Assembly: GCA_035761805.1 (NCBI GenBank)
Contig: DASTQL010000064.1
Location: 1 to 29,027 of the forward strand
Direction of reading: 5' to 3'
Origin: DASTQL01 sp035761805
GTDB taxonomy: Bacteria; Actinomycetota; Actinomycetes; Jiangellales; Jiangellaceae
DNA: 29,027 nt
Shown in pieces: positions 1-8,153 of the stretch (its first letter is position 1; each line of letters opens with the position of its first letter). Position numbers and translations under genes: made by a program. The notes beneath the pieces are model-generated. The model was not told the origin of the DNA. It saw only the letters and a list, made by a program, of their open reading frames with translations, and searched no databases.

Positions 1-1
1 G

Positions 2-430
2 CTGGAACCCGAGGCGGCGCCGTGTGCCGTCTCCTCACTGGCGCACCTGGCCCAGGCCGGCTACTTCGACGGGACCGAGTGCCACCGGCTGACCACCTCG
101 GCGACGCTGGGCGTGCTGCAGTGCGGCGACCCGACGGGCACGGGCTCCGGAGGCCCCGGCTACCAGTTCGCCGACGAGAACCTCGACGGCGCCACGTACG
201 CCGCGGGAACCGTGGCCATGGCCAACGCCGGACCGGGGACCAACGGCAGCCAGTTCTTCCTCGTCCACGCGGACTCCGAGCTGCCGCCCAGCTACACCGT
301 CCTCGGCACCATCACGGAGGGCCTGGACGTGGTCACCGGGATCGCCGAGCGGGGGACCGGCGACGGCGGCGAGGACGGAGCTCCCTCGCAGCCCGTGACC
401 ATCGACGACCTCGTCGTCACCGGCGCGTGA
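2..430 (+). CDS. Peptidyl-prolyl cis-trans isomerase, cyclophilin type (5' partial)
   Basis: This is the 3' part of a cyclophilin; its start lies left of the window. Cyclophilins catalyse cis-trans isomerisation of X-Pro bonds during protein folding. The frame is open from base 2 to the TGA at 428-430. It reads YFDGTECHRL, then QCGDPTGTGSGGPGYQF, then the MANAGPGTNGSQFF segment, all diagnostic of the fold. The catalytic Arg of the (F/C)HR motif is present. The usual GFMIQGG segment is replaced by a longer stretch ending VLQCGD, which I recall from the membrane-anchored actinobacterial cyclophilins next to relA (Rv2582-like). An N-terminal signal or membrane anchor is therefore likely but not visible here. 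The next gene on the same strand starts 22 bases downstream. Confidence 0.93.
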   Translation: MEPEAAPCAVSSLAHLAQAGYFDGTECHRLTTSATLGVLQCGDPTGTGSGGPGYQFADENLDGATYAAGTVAMANAGPGTNGSQFFLVHADSELPPSYTVLGTITEGLDVVTGIAERGTGDGGEDGAPSQPVTIDDLVVTGA

Positions 431-452
431 GCGCGCCCGACCGGAGGACGCC

Positions 453-1721
453 GTGACCGACACGCCGCAGGGACCCGAGCCGGCGCCGACCGTGGCGGAG
501 AACGCCTGGGGGCGGGTCGACGCCGCTGGGACGGTCCATGTGCGCACTCCGGACGGCGAACAGGTGGTCGGGTCCTGGCAGGCCGACCAGCCGGAGGAGG
601 CCCTGGCCTTCTACGGCCGCAAGTACGACGACCTGGTGGTCCAGGTGGACCTCCTCGAGCAGCGGCTCCGGGCCGGCTCGGCAGCTCCCGACGACGCGGG
701 ACCGGTCCTCTCCCGGCTCCGGGCTGCCCTGGCGGAGCCGCAGGTGGTCGGCGACCTGCCGGGACTGGCCGCCCGGCTGGAGGCCGTCGAGGAGCAGGTG
801 CGGGAGCGGCGGGAAGAGCGCCGGGCCGCCCGCGCGCGGGCACTCGAGGAGGCGCGCGTCCGCAAGGAGGGCATCGCCACCGAGGCCGAGGCGATCGCCG
901 CGGGCGAGGACTGGAGGCACGGCGCCGACCGCCTCCGGGCGCTGCTGGAGGAGTGGAAGTCCCTCCCCCGGCTGGAGCGGTCGGTCGACGACGGTCTCTG
1001 GCGCCGGTTCTCCTCCGCCCGTACCCACTACACCCGCCGGCGCAAGGCCCACTTCGCCGAGCTGGGCGAGCGTCGAGAGCAGGCCAGGGTGGTGAAGGAG
1101 GGCCTCGTGGCCGAGGCCGAGGTGTTGGCCACGTCGACCGAGTGGGGGGCCACGACCCGGGCCTACCGCGACCTGATGGCGCGCTGGAAGGCCGCCGGTC
1201 CCGCGCCCAAGCCGGTCGACGACGCGCTGTGGCGCCGCTTCCGCGCGGCCCAGGACACCTTCTTCGGCGCCCGCAACGCGGCGGCCTCGGAGCGTGACGC
1301 GGGTGAACGGGCGGCGCTGGAGACGAAGCAGGCCCTGCTCGCGGAAGCCGAGGCGCTGCTGCCGGTCACGGACTGGAAGGCGGCCAGGGAGGCGCTGCGC
1401 TCCGTCCACGAGCGCTGGGAGGCCGCCGGCCGGGTTCCCCGTGACGCCGTACGGGAGCTGGAGGCCCGGCTGCGGCGGGTCGAGGAGCAGGTCCGGTCTG
1501 CGGAGGAGACGGAGTGGCAACGCACCAACCCCGAGGCCCGCGCACGAGCGGCCGAGACCGTGGAGCGGCTCCTCGCGTCCATCACCGACCTCGAGGCCAA
1601 GGCCGCCGCCGCTCGTGAGCGAGGTGACGAGCGGGGGGCGGCACGTCACGACGAGGCCGCGCGGGTACGCCACGAGTGGCTCGCGGAGGCCAGGCGGGCG
1701 CTCAGCGACTTCGGCGGGTGA
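453..1721 (+). CDS. DUF349 repeat, coiled-coil protein
   Basis: This 422-residue protein starts at GTG with GGAGGA at 443-448 as its ribosome binding site. It has no signal peptide or membrane segment and is very rich in Arg, Glu and Ala. Residues about 105-135 look like a charged coiled coil. Three DUF349 repeats follow at about 135-200, 212-275 and 288-335. Each has the pattern W...LR.L...WK, then a D..LW.RF segment (for example VDDGLWRRF at 178-186 and VDDALWRRF at 256-264). DUF349 proteins are common in Actinobacteria beside relA, but I know of no firmly established biochemical role. It runs in the same direction as the cyclophilin and converges on relA with only 21 bases between the two stops. 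Confidence 0.9.
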   Translation: MTDTPQGPEPAPTVAENAWGRVDAAGTVHVRTPDGEQVVGSWQADQPEEALAFYGRKYDDLVVQVDLLEQRLRAGSAAPDDAGPVLSRLRAALAEPQVVGDLPGLAARLEAVEEQVRERREERRAARARALEEARVRKEGIATEAEAIAAGEDWRHGADRLRALLEEWKSLPRLERSVDDGLWRRFSSARTHYTRRRKAHFAELGERREQARVVKEGLVAEAEVLATSTEWGATTRAYRDLMARWKAAGPAPKPVDDALWRRFRAAQDTFFGARNAAASERDAGERAALETKQALLAEAEALLPVTDWKAAREALRSVHERWEAAGRVPRDAVRELEARLRRVEEQVRSAEETEWQRTNPEARARAAETVERLLASITDLEAKAAAARERGDERGAARHDEAARVRHEWLAEARRALSDFGG

Positions 1722-1742
1722 CGCGGGGGTGTGCCGGGCGGG

Positions 1743-4124
1743 TCAGAGGGACGGCGGTCGGGCGCTCGTGATCCGGTAGGCGTCGAAGACACCCTCGACG
1801 CCCCGGACCGCCTTGAGCACGTGACCCAGGTGCTTGGGGTCGGCCATCTCGAAGGTGAACCGGCTCTTCGCGATGCGGTCGCTCCCGGTCGTCACCGTCG
1901 CCGACAGGATGTTCACGTGCTGGTCCGACAGCACCCGGGTGATGTCCGAGAGCAGCCGGGCACGGTCGAGCGCCTCGACCTGGATGGCGACGAGGAACAG
2001 GCTCGTCGCCGTCGGCGCCCACTCGACGTCGACCATGCGGCCGTCCAGCTGGCGCAGCGACTGCACGTTGACGCAGTCGCCGCGGTGCACCGACACGCCC
2101 GCTCCCCGGGTCACGAAGCCGACGATGTCGTCGCCGGGCACCGGCGTGCAGCACCGGGCGAGCTTGACCCAGACGTCGGACACGCCCCGGACCACCACGC
2201 CCGGGTCGCCGGAGGTACGGCGGCGGGGCCGGTCCGGGCGGACGGCCTCCGCGGCGTCCTCGGACGTGCCCTCCTCGCCGCCGAGGGTCTCGGTGAGCTT
2301 GCCGACGACGTTCTGGGCGGAGACGTGGCCTTCGCCGACCGCGGCGTAGAGCGCGGAGATGTCGGTGTAGCGCAGCTCGCCCGCCACCGCGGTGAGGGCC
2401 TCCTGGCTGAGCATGCGCTGCAGTGGCAGGTCCTGTTTGCGCATCGCCCGGGCGATCGCGTCCTTGCCCCGCTCGATGGCCTCCTCGCGCCGTGACTTCG
2501 AGAACCACTGCTTGATCTTGTTGCGGGCCCGGGCGGACTTGACGAAGCCCAGCCAGTCCCGGCTGGGCCCCGCCCCCTCGGCCCGGGACGTGAAGATCTC
2601 GACGAGGTCGCCGTTGTCGAGGGTGCTCTCCAGCGGGACCAGCCGTCCGTTGACGCGGGCCCCGATGCACCGGTGACCCACCTCCGTGTGCACGGCGTAG
2701 GCGAAGTCCACGGGCGTGGACCCGGCCGGCAGGGCGATGACGTCGCCCCGCGGCGTGAACACGTAGACCTCGTTGGTGGTGATCTCGAAGCGCAGCGACT
2801 CGAGGAACTCGCCGGGATCCTCGGTCTCCTTCTGCCAGTCCAGCAGCTGGCGCAGCCAGGCCATGTCGTTGGGCCCGGCGCCCTCGCTGGCCAGGAGACG
2901 GTCCGTGTCGCTCCCGGATCGCACGTCCTCCTTGTACTTCCAGTGCGCCGCGATGCCGTACTCGGCGCGGCGGTGCATGGCGTGGCTGCGGATCTGCAGC
3001 TCGACCGGCTTGCCCTCGGGCCCGATCACCGTGGTGTGCAGGGACTGGTACATGTTGAACTTCGGCATCGCGATGAAGTCCTTGAACCGGCCCGGCACGG
3101 GGTTCCAGCGGGCGTGCACGATGCCGAGGACGGCGTAGCAGTCGCGCACGCTCTCGACCAGGACGCGGATGCCGACCAGGTCGTAGATGTCGGCGAAGTC
3201 GCGGCCGCGGACGATCATCTTCTGGTAGATCGAGTAGTAGTGCTTGGGTCGGCCGGTGACGGTCGCCTTGATCTTGGCCTGGCGCAGGTCTGCCTGAACC
3301 TGGTCGATGACGGTGGCCAGGTACTCGTCGCGCGACGGCGCCCGCTCGGCCACGAGCCGGACGATCTCGTCGTAGACCTTGGGGTGCAGGGTGGCGAAGG
3401 ACAGGTCCTCCAGCTCCCACTTGATCGTGTTCATCCCGAGCCGGTGGGCCAGCGGGGCGTAGATCTCCAGCGTCTCGCGGGCCTTGCGCCGGGCGCTCTC
3501 CTTGGACACGTAGCGCCAGGTGCGGGCGTTGTGCAGCCGGTCGGCGAGCTTGATCACGAGCACCCGGATGTCCTTGGCCATCGCGACGACCATCTTGCGC
3601 ACGGTCTCGGCCTGCGCCGCCTGGCCGTACTTGACCTTGTCGAGCTTCGTCACGCCGTCCACCAGCATGGCGACCTCGTCCCCGAAGTCCGTCCGCAGCC
3701 GGTCGAGGGTGTAGTCGGTGTCCTCGACCGTGTCGTGCAGGAGCGCGGCGGCCAGCGTCGGCGGGGTCATGCCCAGCTCGGCGAGGATGCCGGCCACCGC
3801 CAGCGGATGGGTGATGTAGGGGTCGCCGCTTCGGCGCGACTGGCCGGCGTGGGCGCGCTCGGCGACGTCGTAGGCGCGCTCCACCAATCCCAGGTCGGCC
3901 TTGGGATGGGTGGCCCGGACGCTGCGGAACAGCGGGTCGAGGACCGGGTTGGCCTGGTGGCGTTGCGCGGTGAACCGCGCCAGGCGGGCCCGTACACGCA
4001 CCGGCGCCGTCGGCCGGCCGGGCTCGTCCCCGGCTGGCTCGGGCGGTGGTGCGGCCTGGACCCGCACCTCGTCGGTGTCCGTGACCGGCACGGCCGCGCT
4101 GGTCGAGGTGGTCTCGTCGGCCAC
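1743..4124 (-). CDS. relA: Bifunctional (p)ppGpp synthetase/hydrolase, RelA/SpoT family (Rel)
   Basis: Makes and degrades the stringent-response alarmone (p)ppGpp. Domain order is the long RSH layout: HD hydrolase with THPLAVAG and HDTVEDT (residues about 105-136), synthetase with GRFKDFIAMPK and YQSLHTTV (about 270-400), TGS with VYVFTPRGDVIALP (about 440-500), and a C-terminal ACT domain. An intact HD/EDT motif and a basic RFKD motif (not the acidic one of monofunctional RelA) indicate both activities. I choose the GTG at 4122-4124 (793 residues) because GAGGAG lies 4 bases upstream of it. The GTG at 4148 would add eight residues, including the ribosome binding site itself, and has no comparable signal. 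It follows apt by 42 bases and is probably the last gene of the ruvC-to-relA transcription run. Confidence 0.96.
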   Translation of the reverse strand: MADETTSTSAAVPVTDTDEVRVQAAPPPEPAGDEPGRPTAPVRVRARLARFTAQRHQANPVLDPLFRSVRATHPKADLGLVERAYDVAERAHAGQSRRSGDPYITHPLAVAGILAELGMTPPTLAAALLHDTVEDTDYTLDRLRTDFGDEVAMLVDGVTKLDKVKYGQAAQAETVRKMVVAMAKDIRVLVIKLADRLHNARTWRYVSKESARRKARETLEIYAPLAHRLGMNTIKWELEDLSFATLHPKVYDEIVRLVAERAPSRDEYLATVIDQVQADLRQAKIKATVTGRPKHYYSIYQKMIVRGRDFADIYDLVGIRVLVESVRDCYAVLGIVHARWNPVPGRFKDFIAMPKFNMYQSLHTTVIGPEGKPVELQIRSHAMHRRAEYGIAAHWKYKEDVRSGSDTDRLLASEGAGPNDMAWLRQLLDWQKETEDPGEFLESLRFEITTNEVYVFTPRGDVIALPAGSTPVDFAYAVHTEVGHRCIGARVNGRLVPLESTLDNGDLVEIFTSRAEGAGPSRDWLGFVKSARARNKIKQWFSKSRREEAIERGKDAIARAMRKQDLPLQRMLSQEALTAVAGELRYTDISALYAAVGEGHVSAQNVVGKLTETLGGEEGTSEDAAEAVRPDRPRRRTSGDPGVVVRGVSDVWVKLARCCTPVPGDDIVGFVTRGAGVSVHRGDCVNVQSLRQLDGRMVDVEWAPTATSLFLVAIQVEALDRARLLSDITRVLSDQHVNILSATVTTGSDRIAKSRFTFEMADPKHLGHVLKAVRGVEGVFDAYRITSARPPSL

Positions 4125-4166
4125 TGGTCTCCTCGCGACGCCTGTCACCCCAGTGTAGGGCGGGGC

Positions 4167-4733
4167 TCAGCCGCGGAGCAGCGACAGCACCTCCATCCCG
4201 CGGACGCGGCGGCGCCCGGCGAGGGCGTCGAGCTCGATGAGGAGCGCGGCGGCGACGACGGTGCCCCCGGCCCGGGACACCAGCTCCGCCGTGGCGGCGA
4301 GGGTGCCCCCGGTGGCCAGGACGTCGTCGACCACGAGGACCCTGGATCCCGGCGCGATCCCGTCGCGCTGCAGCTCGAGGCGAGCCTCCCCGTACTCGAG
4401 GGAGTAGCTCGCCGCGTGGGTCGCCCCGGGGAGCTTGCCGTGCTTGCGGACGGGGACGAAGCCCACGCCCAGCAGGTGCGCCACGGGGGCGCCGAGGATG
4501 AAGCCTCGGGCCTCGATGCCGGCGACCGCGTCCACCCTGGGCTGCCCGTCGCCGTCCCGGCCCGCTGCGGCCAGCGCCGCCACCGCGAGCGAGAACGTCC
4601 CCGGGTCGGCGAGCAGCGGCGTGATGTCCTTGAAGACGACCCCCGGCTCGGGCCACCCCGGCACGTCACGGACCCGGGCGGCCAGCCGGTCGAGCTGCCA
4701 GGCAGACAGCGGTACGGGCCGCACGTCGGTCAT
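4167..4733 (-). CDS. apt: Adenine phosphoribosyltransferase
   Basis: Converts adenine and PRPP to AMP and pyrophosphate (purine salvage, cytoplasmic). The 188-residue protein has the type I PRTase layout. PGVVFKDITPLLADP lies at residues 30-44 and is typical of Apt. GIEARGFILGAPVA follows at 72-85, and the PRPP-binding loop VLVVDDVLATGGT at 132-144. Length and motifs fit bacterial Apt. The ATG start overlaps the secF stop by four bases (ATGA at 4730-4733), so translation is probably coupled to secF. This secD-secF-apt-relA order is the conserved actinobacterial one and ties purine salvage to the alarmone enzyme in one transcript. Confidence 0.96.
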   Translation of the reverse strand: MTDVRPVPLSAWQLDRLAARVRDVPGWPEPGVVFKDITPLLADPGTFSLAVAALAAAGRDGDGQPRVDAVAGIEARGFILGAPVAHLLGVGFVPVRKHGKLPGATHAASYSLEYGEARLELQRDGIAPGSRVLVVDDVLATGGTLAATAELVSRAGGTVVAAALLIELDALAGRRRVRGMEVLSLLRG

Positions 4734-5878
4734 CGGCGGCCGGGCGGCCGTCCGCCGCGCCGCTGCGCGCGGGTGCTGCGCTGCGGCTGGTGGCGCTCTC
4801 CCGTCTCACCCACCTCGCGCCGGCCGGTGGCCGGTGCGACCGGTGCCGTCTCCGCGGCGGACACCGCTGCCACGGCGACCGCGCCCCGGCGGGCCCGCAC
4901 CCGGCGGGTGAGCGCCTGGAGCGTCGGTTCCCTCTCCTTCAGGTCGGCCAGCAGCGGGGTCGCGATGAAGATCGAGGAGTACGTTCCCACGGCGACACCG
5001 ATGAAGAGGGCCAGGGCCAGGTCCTTCAGGGTGCCGGCGCCCAGCAGGCCGGCGCCCACGAAGAGGATCGCGCCGATCGGCAGGAGGGCGATCACCGACG
5101 TGTTGACCGACCGCACCAAGGTCTGGTTGACCGCGAGGTTGGCGGCCTCGGAGTAGGTGAATCGGTTCTGGGCCGTGATGCCCTTGGTGTTCTCGCGCAC
5201 CTTGTCGAACACCACCACCGTGTCGTAGAGCGAGTAGCCCAGGATGGTGATGAAGCCGATCACCGTGGCGGGCGTGATGGCGAAGCCGACCAGCGCGTAG
5301 ATCCCGACCGTGGCCACGATGTCGTGGAACAGCGCGGCGATCGCCGCGATCGCCATCTTCCACTCGAAGGCGACGGACAGGAAGAGGATCACGCCGCCCA
5401 GGAAGAGGAGGAGGCCGAGCGCGGCCGTGCGGGTGATCTCCTCACCCCAGGACGGGCCCACCACCTGCACGGCCACGTCGTCCGTCGGCACGCCGAGCTC
5501 CGTCGCCACGGCATCCCTGACCCGGGTGGACTCCTCCGTCGTGAGCTCCCCCGTCTGCACGCGGATTCGGTCCTCCCCGACGGCGGTCACGATCGGCTCG
5601 GCGGCCCCAGGCATGCCGGTGTCGATGACGGCGCCCCGGACCTCGGTCACCGTGGAGGCGTCGACCCCCGGTGCCGGCGCGGTGATCTCGGACCCGCCGG
5701 TGAACTCGATCCCGAGGGTGAGCCCGCGCAACAGGATCGCGAGCAGGGCGACCACGAGAAGCCCGGCGGAGATCGCGTACCACCGGCGGGAGTGCCCGAC
5801 GATGTCGAACGAGAGCTCCCCGGTGTAGAGCCGGTTGGCGATCGGGGCCCGCTTCGTCGTCTCCGTCGTGGTCATCAT
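4730..5878 (-). CDS. secF: Protein translocase subunit SecF
   Basis: SecF pairs with SecD in the membrane and uses the proton motive force to help preproteins finish crossing SecYEG. The protein has 382 residues. There is a first membrane segment at about 32-52, followed by GIEFTGGSEI, the SecF counterpart of the SecD GLDLRGG motif. A periplasmic portion extends to about 150, and a C-terminal block of five membrane helices contains GYSLYDTVVVFDKVREN. The last 60 or so residues are an Arg/Pro/Ala-rich cytoplasmic tail. The start ATG overlaps the secD TGA (ATGA at 5875-5878). A second in-frame ATG follows immediately, so the exact first residue is uncertain by one codon. It overlaps apt at its other end. 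Confidence 0.96.
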   Translation of the reverse strand: MMTTTETTKRAPIANRLYTGELSFDIVGHSRRWYAISAGLLVVALLAILLRGLTLGIEFTGGSEITAPAPGVDASTVTEVRGAVIDTGMPGAAEPIVTAVGEDRIRVQTGELTTEESTRVRDAVATELGVPTDDVAVQVVGPSWGEEITRTAALGLLLFLGGVILFLSVAFEWKMAIAAIAALFHDIVATVGIYALVGFAITPATVIGFITILGYSLYDTVVVFDKVRENTKGITAQNRFTYSEAANLAVNQTLVRSVNTSVIALLPIGAILFVGAGLLGAGTLKDLALALFIGVAVGTYSSIFIATPLLADLKEREPTLQALTRRVRARRGAVAVAAVSAAETAPVAPATGRREVGETGERHQPQRSTRAQRRGGRPPGRR

Positions 5879-7605
5879 CGCAAGGCCTCCTCGGTCGTCG
5901 TGCCGGCACGGTCTCGTGGCGCCGGCGCGGCCCGGCCGGATCGGCGGGGTGCCGCCGCGCGCTCCGCCGCCAGGCCGGAGAACCGGTGACCCTCACCGAA
6001 GAAGCGGCTGCGCGCGAGCAGGGTGAGCAGCGGCTTGGTGAAGAGGAAGACGACGAAGACGTCGATCAGCGTGGTGAGCCCGAGCGTGAAGGCGAAGCCC
6101 CGGACGTTGCCGACGGAGAACGTGTAGAGGAAGAAGGCCGCGAGCAGGGACACCGCGTCACTGGCAAGGATGGTGCGCCGGGCGCGGACCCACCCGGTCT
6201 CGACCGCCATCCGGATGCTGCGGCCGTCGCGCACGTCGTCGCGGACCCGTTCGAAGTAGACGACGAAGGAGTCCGCGGTGATGCCGATGGCCACGATCAG
6301 GCCGGCGATGCCGGCCAGGGTCAGGGTGAAGCCGATCCACTCCCCCAGCAGGACCACGAGGCCGTAGGCGAAGGCGCCTGCCACCGCAAGGCTGGCGATG
6401 ACCACCGTGCCCAGGGCCCGGTAGTACAGCAGGCCGTACAGGGACACGAGGAGCAGGCCGAGAGCGCCGGCGAGCAGCCCCGCCTCGAGCTGCTCGCTGC
6501 CGAGCGTGGGCGACACCGTCGTGACCTCGCTGGTCTCGAACGAGAGCGGCAGCGCTCCGTAGCTCAGGACCGTCGCGAGGCGCTGGGCCTCCTGCTGGGT
6601 GAACTGGCCCTCGATGACCGCCTGCCCGCCGGGGATCGGCTCGTTGACCGTCGGGTAGGACACCACTCGGCCGTCCAGCACGATGGCGAACGCGTTCTGG
6701 GGGAACTGCTGCCCGGCCAGTCGCTGGGTCGACTCGTAGAACTTGTCCGCCCCCTCGCTGGTGAAGTCGAGGCTGACGACGAAGCCGAGACCCGCCTGCG
6801 GGATCTCGGCGGTGGCCCGCCCGATGTCCGTGCCGACCACGTCCGCCGGAGCGAGCAGGAAGCGTGTGGTGCCGTCCTGGTCGCACGTGACCAGCGGGTC
6901 CTCGGGGGCGTCGGTGGCCGCCACCTCGACCTGCGAGCAGTCGAAGGCCTGGAGCTGCGCGAGTCCCTCGGGGGTCGGCTGCCCGTCGGCGACGAGCGCT
7001 CCCTCGGTGGCGGGTTGCTCCGTCGCGGGTTGCTCGGCCGGCGGCGCCTCGGCCGCCGGGGTCTCCACGGGAGCGGCCGTCTCCTGTGCGGTCAGCCCGC
7101 TCGTCACGGCGCGTTGGCCGACCGCCTCCGTCGGCGCGGCGGTCGGCTGGTCCGTGGGCGCCGTCGGCTCCCCGGTCCCCTCCGGCGCCGGTGTCGCCTC
7201 GGGAGTGGGTGACTCCTGGGGCGACGCGCCCGGCACCACGGCCAGGACCGGACGGAAGCGGAGCTCCGCCGTCTGGCCGACGATCTGGACCAACTCGTCC
7301 TCGCCGACCCCCGGGACGGCGACGATGACGTTGTTGCTGCCCTGCGTCGACACCTCGGCCTCGGCCACCCCGCTGCCGTTGACCCGGTCCCGGATGATCT
7401 CGACGGCCTGGTCGATGCTGTCCGGCGAGGGGTCCGATCCGTCGGGAGTGCTGGCGGTCAGCGTGATGCTGGTTCCCCCCCGCAGGTCGAGACCCAGCCG
7501 GGGCAACCACAGGTCCTGCACGGCCAGCAGGCCGTACACCAGCGCGAGCGCAGCGACGATGACGGCGAGCGAGCGCCAGGGTCGGGGCGCGTTGGTCGAG
7601 GCCAC
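5875..7605 (-). CDS. secD: Protein translocase subunit SecD
   Basis: SecD is the larger half of the SecDF proton-driven translocation motor. Visible features are an N-terminal membrane helix, the D1 motif GLDLRGGTSITL, a periplasmic region, and a C-terminal block of membrane helices with GITADSFVVYFERVRDD. Between the first periplasmic subdomain and the rest is a roughly 90-residue Pro/Thr/Glu/Ala-rich stretch, likely disordered. I place the start at the GTG at 7603-7605 (576 residues) because an AGGAG-type site lies 9-10 bases upstream. The in-frame ATG at 7621-7623 (582 residues) has no recognisable ribosome binding site and is the alternative. It is followed by secF with a four-base overlap and lies 92 bases after yajC. 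Confidence 0.95.
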   Translation of the reverse strand: MASTNAPRPWRSLAVIVAALALVYGLLAVQDLWLPRLGLDLRGGTSITLTASTPDGSDPSPDSIDQAVEIIRDRVNGSGVAEAEVSTQGSNNVIVAVPGVGEDELVQIVGQTAELRFRPVLAVVPGASPQESPTPEATPAPEGTGEPTAPTDQPTAAPTEAVGQRAVTSGLTAQETAAPVETPAAEAPPAEQPATEQPATEGALVADGQPTPEGLAQLQAFDCSQVEVAATDAPEDPLVTCDQDGTTRFLLAPADVVGTDIGRATAEIPQAGLGFVVSLDFTSEGADKFYESTQRLAGQQFPQNAFAIVLDGRVVSYPTVNEPIPGGQAVIEGQFTQQEAQRLATVLSYGALPLSFETSEVTTVSPTLGSEQLEAGLLAGALGLLLVSLYGLLYYRALGTVVIASLAVAGAFAYGLVVLLGEWIGFTLTLAGIAGLIVAIGITADSFVVYFERVRDDVRDGRSIRMAVETGWVRARRTILASDAVSLLAAFFLYTFSVGNVRGFAFTLGLTTLIDVFVVFLFTKPLLTLLARSRFFGEGHRFSGLAAERAAAPRRSGRAAPAPRDRAGTTTEEALR

Positions 7606-7697
7606 GTGGGTCGTTCTCCTCATCTTGCCGCGGGCTGCGGGACGGTGGTCGCGTGGCGCGCGGTCGGCTCCGGTGGGTCAGTCGACGGGGGTCGCGG

Positions 7698-8048
7698 TCA
7701 CGGCCGGCCGCCGGGCGGCTCGTCCTCGCGGCGCGGCTGCGTCACGTCCTCCGCGACATCCGGCGAGGTCTCGTCGTCGGCCCCGACCTCGAGCGCCGCC
7801 GGGTCGTCGACCACCCGGACCACGGCCTGTCGCGCGTACCGGCTGAGCACACCCGGCGCCACCTCGAGCACCACGTGGTCGTCCTCCACCACCGCGACGG
7901 TGGCGTACAAGCCGGAGCCGGTCATCACCTGCTGGCCGGGGGCGAGGGAGCCCTGCACGCGGGACAGTTCACGCGCGCGGTTGCGCTGCGGCCGGATGAT
8001 GAACAGCCAGAACACGACGACGACGAGGACCAGGGGCAGCAGCTCCAT
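7698..8048 (-). CDS. yajC: Preprotein translocase accessory subunit YajC
   Basis: This small membrane protein associates with SecDF. It has 116 residues: an N-terminal hydrophobic helix at about 4-20, then FIIRPQRNRARE, the family signature at the end of the helix, and a soluble domain with GSLAPGQQVMTGSGLYATV. The C-terminal 25 residues are acidic and Pro-rich, as is common in actinobacterial YajC. It sits between ruvB and secD, its conserved place. The 105-base gap to ruvB carries a possible -10 element (TAGAAT), so the sec genes may have their own promoter besides readthrough from ruv. Confidence 0.95.
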   Translation of the reverse strand: MELLPLVLVVVVFWLFIIRPQRNRARELSRVQGSLAPGQQVMTGSGLYATVAVVEDDHVVLEVAPGVLSRYARQAVVRVVDDPAALEVGADDETSPDVAEDVTQPRREDEPPGGRP

Positions 8049-8126
8049 GAACGGTGACGGTTCCCTTCAGGCGACGCCGGACGGGCGCGCCACGGCGCAG
8101 CGCCGCCGGACGACGGACGCCCGGGC

Positions 8127-8132
8127 ATTCTA
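8127..8132 (-). promoter_or_regulatory. Possible -10 element upstream of yajC
   Basis: On the minus strand the sequence TAGAAT lies in the ruvB-yajC gap, about 80 bases before the yajC start. It fits the TAnnnT pattern of actinobacterial vegetative promoters. No convincing -35 hexamer is visible at the right spacing, so this is a weak call based on one hexamer and on the gap being unusually long for this tightly packed operon. Confidence 0.28.
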
Positions 8133-8153
8133 GACCCGCCTTCGTCCCGACAC

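Noticed and set aside
1702..4656. A 984-codon open frame on the minus strand covering relA and apt
   Set aside because: It is an out-of-frame shadow of relA and apt: Arg/Gly/Pro/His-rich with no domain signal, while the other frame encodes complete RelA and Apt.
2673..5156. A long plus-strand open frame antisense to relA, apt and secF
   Set aside because: Composition is typical of antisense frames in high-GC DNA (Val/Gly/His/Arg/Asp-rich, no motifs), and the minus strand holds well-supported genes.
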